DNA of 64,000 nt from Metopolophium dirhodum (lineage: Eukaryota > Arthropoda > Insecta > Hemiptera > Aphididae): contig NC_083562.1 in assembly GCF_019925205.1 (NCBI RefSeq), forward strand, positions 40,743,142 to 40,807,141, written 5' to 3'. The translations under genes were made by a program, and so were the position numbers. How positions within the stretch are numbered: position 1 is the first letter of the stretch; each line of letters opens with the position of its first letter. This document shows positions 45,801 to 57,700 of the stretch, piece by piece. The notes under the pieces are model-generated. The model saw only the letters and a list, made by a program, of their open reading frames with translations, did no database searches and was not told the origin of the DNA.

Positions 45801-48800
45801 CCAAAATCTTAACCAAATCTCCAAACTATATTACACCAGACTCCACAACAAATTTCAACAACACACAAATCCACTAATCTCTAAACTATCAACCAACTCA
45901 CTCCCTGGTAACCCGCGCCGTAGACTAAAAAGGCAATGGTGTAGAGATCTTCTTTGAAAAGTGAGCTTAATAAGTGCTGGAGGTCGCTACCAGGTAACAC
46001 CTCCAAACCTCAAATTAATTACTTATTTACTGTCTTATATTATATAACTATATATATTTTTTTTTTCTCTCTTCTCTCTCTCTTGTCATTGTTATTCATG
46101 TCACAGGGTGTTACCACTGGGTATCTTCCCTAATCTAACTACTCATACCATATTTTACCTTTCATATATCAAACCTACTTATTATACAAAAAGCATGCAT
46201 AGATTGTAGATTTCTTCAAATAAATAAAAAAAAAAAAAAAAAAAAATCGCTATTTACTACTCTCAAAGTAACCCCAAAAGTTTTGTAAAAATGTACGTGT
46301 AATTTTAATTTCTTTTGAACAAGCCAGCGTGACATAATATTATATTCTACACCATATTATAATATTATGTTATATTTGTCCTTTGTCATTTATGCAACAT
46401 AATTCTTAATATTAAAGGTAATAAAATTACGTTCGTTCAGTTCTTTGATCGATCATTAAGATACGTTTATCGCTGCCTAATCTTATGATGCTACGTATTT
46501 GAAGCACGCCAGTATTGTGTTTGAAACTATAAAAACCAATTTTTTATTAATAATTTATTCTGTAAATTTGAAACTTTTTTGATATTATTATAATATGTTA
46601 ACAAAGTATTATTGTATTAGGGCGGCGCCACACCATATGTTAAAGCCACAAAAATGAAGTCCTATCAAATATATTATTACGTTATTTGTTTAAGTTTTTA
46701 ACCCAGAAATCACTTAGATATTATTAATGGATTCGCGGAAAATGCAGTGAGGGTATTTTTTTTTTGTTATTCGTGTCTAAGACGAAGATAACAAAATGCA
46801 ATGCCTATACATCTGACAAACTCTTGCAATGCAATTTTGAAGCAAAACGTAACTATTTAGTGTGATTTTCATCTCGGGAAAAAATGGATTGCTCCAATAA
46901 CAGAAGTTTTTAATTAATTTGTTTTCCATTGCTTTATAATATACTCACTGTGATTATCTAACACTAAATTATTGATGATTGACACAAATATAAAATTAAA
47001 AAATTGTGTTTGCAATTTGCATACTTACAGTAGAAACGTTATTAGATTTATGGTCAGTTTAATATTACTGTGTACCAAATATAATATTAGCCATATTATA
47101 TATTATTATTATTATAGTCACAAAATTTAAAAATTAATGTCGTAATAATAATTATGAGTTACTGGAAAAATGATTATATATCCTAATTTCCTATCCAGCA
47201 CGCATGGTGTAAATGTGTAATCTCAATTTTTATTTTATTTTTCATATTATAATATTATAGGCGTTGTGTTTGTGTATATACCTACTGTAACCGTTAGGCG
47301 ATACCTATATAGCAGTGCATTTTAATAAATAAGTACGAGACTGATTTTCGTTGATTTTTCAGATATCCCGTTACAGTCACGAATCGATGGAAAGACCGTC
47401 GGTGGAAATGGATGAAATCGTGCGCGTCAGGTAAATATAGAACGCCATTGACGGACGGTAGTAGCTTTTGCCCATTTCAGTATCATATTATTATATAACC
47501 GCATTATTACATATTTTAATATTGTTATCGTGTATAATATTGTTGCATAACATCGTTAATTTTATCCGACAACTGTAGCTATAATGTCAGTTTGCGCAGA
47601 GGTGACGATTGCCGGGTTTCGCTGAAGCGCGAGAACAAAACGGCGCAGACGCTGTCCATCGTCGTCGGCGGATTCATCGCTTGTTGGCTGCTATTCTTCA
47701 TCGTCTACCTGATCACGCCATTTTTGCCTGCGACGGCCATACCGGAGGACATGATGAAGTGGCTCACGTGGCTGGGTGAGAGCAATAATATAATATCAAA
47801 TTATATTTTTTTTGTGACCGCGGGTTAGGTTAGGTAACACTACGAAGGTGCAGCGTCGGTCACGGAATCGGTATTAATATATAATATCTGGGAGGATAAA
47901 GCAAGGAGCAGTTGCCACGGGCAGCAAGTTTTTATGGTTGTTTTCGGTTATAGACCGTTCCTAGGTCCAATCAAAACACAATTTCTTTAATAAAAATGTA
48001 TAGAAAATTTCTTTTAAGACCATTATATTTTGTTTTAGTTTTTATAACTTACACTGCAATAAGAAACATATTTTAGTTGAATCCAGTAGCAAGTACAGGA
48101 TTTTTTTCAGACGGGGTTATGCTAATAATATATTTACCAGAAATTACAGAGGAGAGGTGCATTTTGTAGAAACACATTTACAATTTACATGAAGGAAGAT
48201 ATTTCTGGAGAGTTTGAACCCTTAACCCCTTCTCCTCCTCCCCATCACAGTGTGCGCCCGCACTGGATGAATCCATTTCCGTCAGCGGCTTATCTATAGC
48301 AGTTTATATATTTTACTTAATCGTGACACAACTTTATTTTGGTTTTCAACTTATGCAAAATATTACAGTGTACCTATATACTTCAGGTGCATAGATTTAT
48401 TATTAACATTATCATTATTATGCTTTGCGATGCTGGTCCTCGATTCTTATGTCGTTATCAGTGGTTATTCTTATGTAGTATCAATATAGTAAGTGTATTA
48501 TTATCATTCGACACAAGCGTAGCACAAATGCACGATAGTAAACTACTTAAAAACTCGACTAATGTGAACACGTATCACGTTATAACTTATATTACTATTT
48601 TATATTATGATTTGTAAAAAAAAACTGTTTACGGAGTAGAGCGGATAGTTATTATAAGTGTTCTACATATTTTTTTTTCTTGTCGTCAAGTTCTATTAAT
48701 ACTATTTTAAATTAATTTGACAATAGTAGATACACGATCAAGTAAACAGACCGTTAAATCGTTATACAATACGATCGTAACTATATATTATTATATTGTA

Positions 48801-51704
48801 GGTTGACAAGACAAATACCCACACATTATACAGCATCCAGTAGTTTTCTCGTCTGTAACACGAGTAGACGTGTATGATTTGTCGTTTATTCGTCAAAGAG
48901 TAGTAATTAATTGAACGTGTCATTGCAAGGGGGGTTAATAAACTAATTTAGTCAGTGCATTTTGGAAACAAGCTAATATGTATTTTTAGTGTAATTCTTA
49001 CTTTGGGAACCTTTGATAATTTATCGATTTCCTGGATCGCCCAAACAAAAATCTTTCGAATCTTCAAAATATTTCAATAAGCTAAACGATAAATAATTTT
49101 GACTTTTGAATTCTGTCAAGTCTGGTCGGTAAAATAATTGTATTGTCTACAAGATTGTGAGCTTTCTAACGATGGGTATTTTGGACCAACGAAGTGGGTC
49201 AAGAAGACAGTCTAGAATCAACATTTTTTTCAGTTAGCTTTAAGGTAAGACACTCAAACGCAAAAAAAATATTATATTGACAATGATGTATCTAATGCAA
49301 GCCAATATAAAATGTATAAAATAATATTATAATACGTAGTACAAAGAAACTAACAAAGAAACAGAGAATATAATATACAGTATATATGAATGATTTCCAC
49401 GAATTTATAAAAAATAATGTTTCAATAAGTTTTTAAAATAAGCTTACTACGTAAAAAAAAGTTAAAAGTTTAGAATGCCATGTTAGTGCGAAATTAGTTC
49501 AAAAAAAATTCGGCAACGCTTTTCAACATTAATCATATTACGTTACTATATAATCGTCTAAAAACAAACAAAACTACATATTATTTATACATTATACTAA
49601 ATGTAAGATTTTAATAGGTACCTACGTGTTGCACGATCAATAATAAATTATTAAAAGTTATTTTGTATTTAAAATGTTAAAATGCCTTTGAAATATCCGA
49701 AAATGTTGTTTTTAGAACCCAATAATAAAAACGTCAAAATGATTAAATGAACGTTTTTACGTTTGGGTAAAACGTAATTCATCCTCGCGTTTAATACCAT
49801 TAGTTTCGTTCTATATAGAGTTCGTCATCACCGTTTAGCAATCTACTATTGGAAATGTTCTAGAATGTTTTATTGCAAGATTTTTTAACAACATATACAA
49901 TATATGGTGCCTCCTGCCTCCTAAACATAGTTTTAGTGTGTTTGATTTTTTAAGTGCTTCACGGAGCCCAAATTCTGAATATGACCCTGCGTGAAGAATA
50001 AAAAGGGTAAATGGACCGACACAGCAATTATATTATAGAGCGGATATTAATTCATAAGCTATAAGTATGCAATTAGAATATTATTTCATTAAAGTTTTAC
50101 AAGACCGGTATTTTTACGGTTAAAAAATGTGCCAGTTCCTGAAGTTCTTAAATAATAACAACTTTACCATTTGTATTATACAATGATAATATAATATAGT
50201 TTGTTGGTATTTTATAAACTATTTGATTTTAATTATATCTTAATCTATTCTATTGTTATTTTTATCGATTTCTATTACATTTTTTTAAATAGGTACTTAT
50301 AGAATAAAAATATTATATTACCAGCTATAAGACGGCGTGTTGTATAGGCAATCTGGGTACATTAATTGAAGTTTTAAGTAGCCAGTAAGTATTTTTAAGT
50401 ATTATATTTTAGTCGTAGGAATTTGTTTGTTAGTGAATTTACATTATTATTATTATTATTATTATTATTTTAAACCATACTTTTAAAATACTTTTTATCC
50501 TAAAGAAAAACGAATAATAATAATTCTAATAAAATATAATAAATTAAAATCACACTTAGTTCTAACTAAAACAGCTTTTAACGACTAGTTCAAGTGCTCG
50601 CACTAGTAGGTACATGACGTAATGTAATTAATGTTCCGACATAGCTGGTCATTATTCTACAGTCAATCGAACAACAGTATTGATTTTAAGTTTAAAATTG
50701 TATATTTTTGAACGTCGCTATAGTAAGTTATTGTGGTACTAAATAAACAACTCACACCGTTTTATGCAATAACTATATATATTGACGCGTGACTCATATA
50801 TTAAAGTTTATAAGTTGCAAACTGTTATTTATTTTTTACATAATTTCTTATGAAATCAAAACCATAAAAATGTGTGGAATTTAAAAACTGCAATATTAGA
50901 AAATAATACGGATCTAGTGGATTCAAAAACTACATTACCTAATGAATTGACACAACATTTTCTTGTATTAATTTATGACTCAAACACGTAATTCCAAGCA
51001 GAGTTTAATTTAAATATTGACAGCTTAGAAAAATTCTTTCTGTTTTATACACGTAATATATTACACAGAATTATTAATCAATATTTTATTAAATAATAAA
51101 TCACCACTTTTGGATTGACACTTAATAAATTATAAAATTATTGATATACTTATATTGTGTTTATATTTTCATTATAAAAATTAGTTTTTTTTCTGTATTA
51201 TACGCTTGAAGACGATTTATTGTTCGCGACTATTATAGTTAGTACATGGCGTCAATTCCCCGCCCAGACGCATTAAAAATAATTGTCAGACAGTGTTATC
51301 AATTATTTCTTAACAATAATTTACATTTCAAACAATCACTGAAAAATGTGCTATGTTGGTGTGCTATCGTTATTAAATTGGTATTACCTATAATACCAAA
51401 CCATACAGTTTTTATGTACCTACACGTGGCCTAGATTTCAGGAAAACCAAATATGGAACTATATTATAATATTCTCTTCAACTCCGATTAATATTAGAAG
51501 GTTGTCTTGTATTAACTGGGCGCGTATTTTAACTGGAAAGCCACAATTTTGAATAATATAATAGATTAGGTTACTTACCTATAGTATACGTATGTACACG
51601 TGAAACACACTAATTACGCAAACTACATTCGCGGTGGACATAGAAACAACAAAGAGATGGCGGAAGCAATATAAATTTCAAACGGTCCTATCTCAAAGCA
51701 GCGT

Positions 51705-51737
<33 letters not shown>

Positions 51738-54700
51738 TACATATCAGCCATCTCCTTTTTCACCTCTATTATAATTTATAGTATAGCGTTTAAACATCCC
51801 TGAAACATAAACAATTACAGATTACGCAGTGTTGTAATAATAGTTATACATATTATTATAGGGACAGTGAGTTTTCTCAAACGTGGGATTTTCAGTAAAA
51901 GCAAACAAACTAAAGAAAATTATTTTTATTCACATCCGATTTCCCGGATTATGATAGTGTATATATTTTTTTTAATTTTTTAGTATCGTCTGTCAAAGCT
52001 TCAATACAGTTATTAGCCATAGATAATATTATATACAACAACTAGATAGCTGTCTCTTTCTTATCATCGAAGTCAGCCGCCATTTACAAAGCAGGCAATG
52101 TCCACAAAGTAATATTATCACAGTATCTAACTAAATAAATGTGAAATGAAAATCTTTGTACAGGGTAAACTCTGGAACTACTTATCAGATTTTCTTGATT
52201 TTTTTTTTTAAACAAAAGAGTATATCACGAAGAAAGTTTCTATGAAAGACAATTTTAGGAAAATTCACCGAAAAAGTAGGAAATCTGGATGTCAAAAATA
52301 CAATAGTAGCGCCATCTGTCCAGAAAAAAATAAACTAAATAATAAAATAAAAATGTAGTTTATTGTTGCAGATTAAAATAATAATAGTGGATTATATTGG
52401 TTGCTATTGGTTAATCGGGCATGTTTGTTCAGTCGTTTAGGAGGAGTTCAGTGACATACTTGGTATAACTTTGATACTTTAGAGTTAAATTATAGGGTAG
52501 AACACGATTGCGTACGTTTGTCCTTTTTGACAACACGATTGCGTATGTTTGAAGATGGGTAGCAAATATCTTTAAGAAAAAAAAAATAAACAGTATTGCG
52601 TATGAAATTGTATGCAACGTTGTCAAGTTTATTAATTTTACAATATACCAAATAAATATCCAGTAAATGTAGACTTTTGTAATAATCAATATAAAAGTTA
52701 GTTAGTAATTATTATAGGTGTACAAAAGTCGTATATGTGTGTGTATGTAACTGAGTGATGTGATTATGTGAAGCTGCTCTGGACTCTTTTATTTAATAAT
52801 TAGATCATATTTTGTATATTATTGTAAAAGGTTACGATTGACGACTGTTATAAGAGTGGTTTATGTCTATATACATTGTGAATATAATGTAATATAATTA
52901 TAATATAGTATAATATGCATTCACAGAGTCATGGCTCTCAACAATATGTATATGTTATGATGTTGAGTTGGTTTATTAGCTTGTAACTTAAGAGTTAAAA
53001 GACAATGTTTAAATTTGTTATATTATAGATTTGTTAAACAACTTATAAGTTATATGTAAATATGTTACATATTTTCTTTGTTTCATATAACAAACAAACT
53101 TTTAAAAATGTTCATTTGGAATTTGACGACTATAAACTTTTTGATATAATAAACATTTTATTTTTATTTTTCATGGAAATGAAATATGTCAAGAAAATAA
53201 ATTTCATGAAATTTTAAAACCCTAACAATAAGCGTAGGTAATAAAAGCTAAATGATTATTAAAAAAGCAATGTATTTATAAACTATTTTTAGTGTAATCA
53301 TATGGTACCTATATACTAGTATGAAAATTGGCAACAACGCTAAATAGTCCGTACGCAATCGTGTAGTTGAAAATCAGGTAAAATCGTACGCAATCGTGTA
53401 GCTTAAAAGGTGTCACCAAAAACAATCGTACGCAATCGTGTTTTACCTAAATTATAAAGTTACGTACAAACAGCACGGGGTCCGCGATCTACCGCAGGTA
53501 GATTGCCTATCTGATAATATACTGCTGCGAATCAGAATTTTTATTCCAAGAAAAGTCAAGATAAATTTTGAACACCATATACTGAATATTTAATAACGAA
53601 TTGAACAAAGTTTGAGTCATATAGAGTTGGTACATTTAACGGGCAACGAAGTGCACGGGATCAGGTAGTATATGTATATGAATAAATGTAAAATAAATGT
53701 AAACATTTCCTGCTTTATAAATGGCGGCCGACTTCAAGATATTGGTCACAACTGTAGTATAAAGACGTTTATCTAGTTGTTGTATATATTATCTATGTTA
53801 TTAGCCTAATATTAAATTATAGATACGATTATAAGTAAAAAAAAAAAAACATTAAAAAAAAACATTATTCACAATTTTTATTTTAAGTTTCATGATGTAT
53901 TAAGAAGGGCAGATATGGCAAATTTTCCAACGTTAAGTAACAAAAAATACTTCATTTTTTTAATTTTTTCCTGCGCGTGCCATTAAATTATTAAATACAC
54001 ATCTATATAAAACTTATTATAAATGAGAAAAAAATTATAGTCTAATAGTTATTTATTATTAAAAACGAAATATAATATAATAATTAATAAGTATTTTAAT
54101 TTTTCAAGCGCCACGTTGGAGAAATAACCAACAACAAAGCGTGCTCACTGCTCAATAGTAGCCCTGTTTTATCCATTAATAATATTATGTATCATGCGTA
54201 TGTATTGATTTAAATTCTTATTTTCAGAATTCATAAGTGCCTATATATATATACTCCAAGTCCATAGTCAGTATTTTCTAAATAATTATATATTACGCGC
54301 AATGAGGCAATACAAACTTGCATTTCTTAAAATTATTACCACCCTACATTACTGTGAATTGCTAAGCTGTAGACGATTCACAAGAAAACACTAAACTATT
54401 TAAAATTAAATTTGAACGAGGGGCTTATAAAAGTTTTCCGAGAACCTATAATATTATATATTATATATTATAAATTACATCTATTTTATTTAAAATTTTA
54501 AACATAATCGAAGAAGTCTGTATTGCCGCAAGACACTTATTCTTCTTAAAATGGCATCAAAAAGCTAAATACCTATCGAAAAATTTCGTCTTTATCATAT
54601 TGCATACTGAAAAATATATATTAAAGTTAATAAATTAAGGTTATCGAAGGATAAAAATATAATATGGTTATGGTATGCTTGCAGGTTACTTACTCCATGA

Positions 54701-57700
54701 TCACAGTGCGTATAATATATTATGTACACAATAAAATAATGTCATTCGACGCAAATGATACTCTTTCAATTTCTCGACGATTCCTGGACAATATATTAAT
54801 GTGACTGTTGATGACAATAACAGTGATGACAGTATTTTTAATATCTTAAATTCATAATAAAATTATGTGCAACTGTTTTGCGATGGTTACATCACGAGCA
54901 CCGAAATTTCGCGGTCATTGTGCTACGCAATATAATATAATATAATTCGTCAGTCGCGGCCAGAGTTGTGCCGTTCGCAGTTATGTAAAACGATTAATTC
55001 GAGTGCATTGCGCCATTAAATCTGAATGATTTTTATTGTGTTATTAATATACGTCCGATTAAACGTGACATCGAAATTTGAATAATTCCGAGAATTAACC
55101 ACGTATTGTACACGAAATAATATAGGTATACCTGTACCCGATCCGTTTTTTGGCGCGTATCAAACGGACGCGGACGTAGTGGTCGTATACGTTTTTGTTT
55201 CGTATTCTTCGCGAACTGTTGTGAAAATGCCACCGTCGTGTTTCGTGAGATGAAATGTGTTTGTCTTTTTAGCATACTACAAGAGGCCGAAACAACCACT
55301 ACAGTAGCCATAAACAAGCTGCTAAAATATATATTCCACATTCCATCGTGGTTCACGCTCGTATATACGGCGGTCACGTGGTATAATATTATATATATAT
55401 ATATTTTTATATGTTAGGTATGTAAGTATTTTTGTGTGCAAAACATTTTATATTTTATGACGAGAGGCGTATATATTTATCTTGCTTATATATTTTATAC
55501 GGTTTATTTTTTCGTTTTTTTTTCAACCAAAAATATTTTTCTCACAATTTTCGCATGCAATAGCTAATGCATTCTAGAGAGGAAAACGCGCACGTAAATG
55601 AACCTCAGCACACACAATTGTCAGAGTTCTATCTTCTCGATAAAAAAAAAAAAATTATTTTGTTCTACGCCATAATATTCTTCAATTCACTGCAGTCGAC
55701 GAGTTACGAAAAACACGGTTATTGTTTCTTCTACATTTCGTAGAAATATTATATTTAGTTAAACGATTTTATCATTTACACGCACTTCAATCTTTCGATT
55801 TGTATTCGCTTCTAGAACGTCAGTCACAGCGAGGTACCTATATTTTATTTAACTTGTCACGGCCGTCGAAAACAATCGAAAAACATGAATATATATTATT
55901 ATAAAATGATATGAAAAAAAAATAACTTTTGAAAAAAATATTTGTTTAAGATTACTAAAAAATAAAAACAATATCGGTGTCTTCCTCCTGAGTATTCACA
56001 ATTTGATTACAAATCGATGTTCTATATTGTATATATATATCTAAAATAGCGTGCATGTACTTTTATGAAAATGGAATAAAACTTATGTGAATACGAAAGC
56101 TATACCAGGCAAATATACAAAACCAAACAGCAACATATTATATACAATAGGCCTAAAACGAGTAGAACATTATTATATCGACCGTAACTGCAGGCTGTGC
56201 ATATTCTAGTTTATTGGGTACGTATATCCAGGTAAAGACCACAGTGGTTTGACGTAAAACTAAGTATAATATTGAATCATACAATAACGATATAATCCAA
56301 TTTCCATTCCTATAAATATAAATATATAATACATTTTTGTACACGTAATAGTACTCCACATAATTTGTTTTTTTTACCCTTATTAGAGGGAAAATGTATG
56401 ACAGTCATAACATTTTTTATAAATCAGTACATAGCTGATATCGGTGAGGTCACGAATTTAAAGCACTGACAATGTATTAACCATTAAAATATAAAATTGC
56501 ACTTGTATACTAAATTCTAAAAAAAAATCATTTAATTTTAAATAACAAAGATAAAATACGTATTTTATATACTTACGCCTTTATTTAAATAACAAAAATA
56601 CAATTTTATAAGCAAATAATATACCTAATATTGTTGTCAATATTGACGGTACATAAACTATCAAATATTAAAATACGCTCAAATCAGAGAACTTTGTAGA
56701 AATAAATTTGTAAGTTATATGCTCAAACCATCAAATATGTAAAATATAATCTCGTGAATGCATTTGCATACCATAATCAAAAAAATATTAATAGAACTTA
56801 ATTTATTCTACAAAATATCAAAAAATCATACAAATTCACTACCTTGAAGACTAAAATTATAATATATTTTATACACCATAGAACTAAAGGTAGAACGCAA
56901 TAACTATATTGTAAGGTATTTCAGTGTTATTGGAATAACTACACGTTGATGTTCATATTGGTAAATATAATTTTACTCTCTTCGTTTGCGAAAAAAAGAG
57001 GAAAAATTTAAAATATTCGTCACAATAATTCGTGGACTTGGACTTTGGTGTTACTGGACCAAAACGAGAAACAAATACTACGGGCAACTACATCATAATA
57101 TATCATTGAATTTTAAGGTTTTTACGAAATTAGGAATATATATATAGGTTTACCCAGTACTCACTGCATGTATTATAATATAATATAACAGTATAACAAA
57201 ATATAATATATTATATTTGTACCATTATAATACCAACCCTATCATTATATTTCACGTCATACATTGGCAATTATTAATGATTTATGTTTATTTACATACC
57301 TACCAGTTAATCTGTTGGGTGTGTAGGACGTGGATTTAGTTGAGTATCATGCAGTTTGTAGTTAGAGAGAATAAAAACTAAAATCAACAGTTTTCAGTGC
57401 TGCGTGCACTTAAAACCGACGACCTACATTAGATACATATCTGGAAATATCCACTCGAAAACCGATAAAATAAATAAATGAAACGTAATCTTTACCAATT
57501 ACAACTAACTGTAATTCATGTTTGCGAGATCTTACACGTTTGCCTGGCTTCTCGGCGTGTACACGTGCTGAAAACGAAAAAAAAATTATTTACATTTTGC
57601 AATAAAAATTTAATATATCAGAATATTATCATCTGGCCGACCGATTCGAGCACTAAATGTATATATTATAAGATCGACGCTTGACGTTAAAATAATATAA

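Larger units (their letters stand above)
24835..47362 (+). other. Intron 4 (22.5 kb) within intracellular loop 3
   Basis: GTAAAA to TTTTTCAG, phase 0. It holds a tandem duplication, several MITEs, two copies of repeat family A and a young LINE, all listed separately. Stretches at 24840-25360, 28040-28830, 29050-30570, 34050-38900 and 39500-41560 are AT-rich and nothing in them could be identified with confidence. Confidence 0.75.
52031..53787. mobile_element. TIR MITE (family B), split by a nested insertion
   Basis: The ends are a perfect 18-bp inverted repeat, ATATACAACAACTAGATA at 52031-52048 and its complement at 53770-53787. The flanking inner blocks (CCATTTACAAAGCAGGCAATG; GCTTTATAAATGGCGGCCGA) match the intact family B copy at 30581-30827. 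Removing the 1543-bp insert at 52126-53668 leaves about 214 bp, close to the size of the intact copy. Confidence 0.85.

Noticed and set aside
47818..47838. TTAGG telomere-like repeat
   Set aside because: Only two units of GGTTA occur; this is too short to be telomeric.
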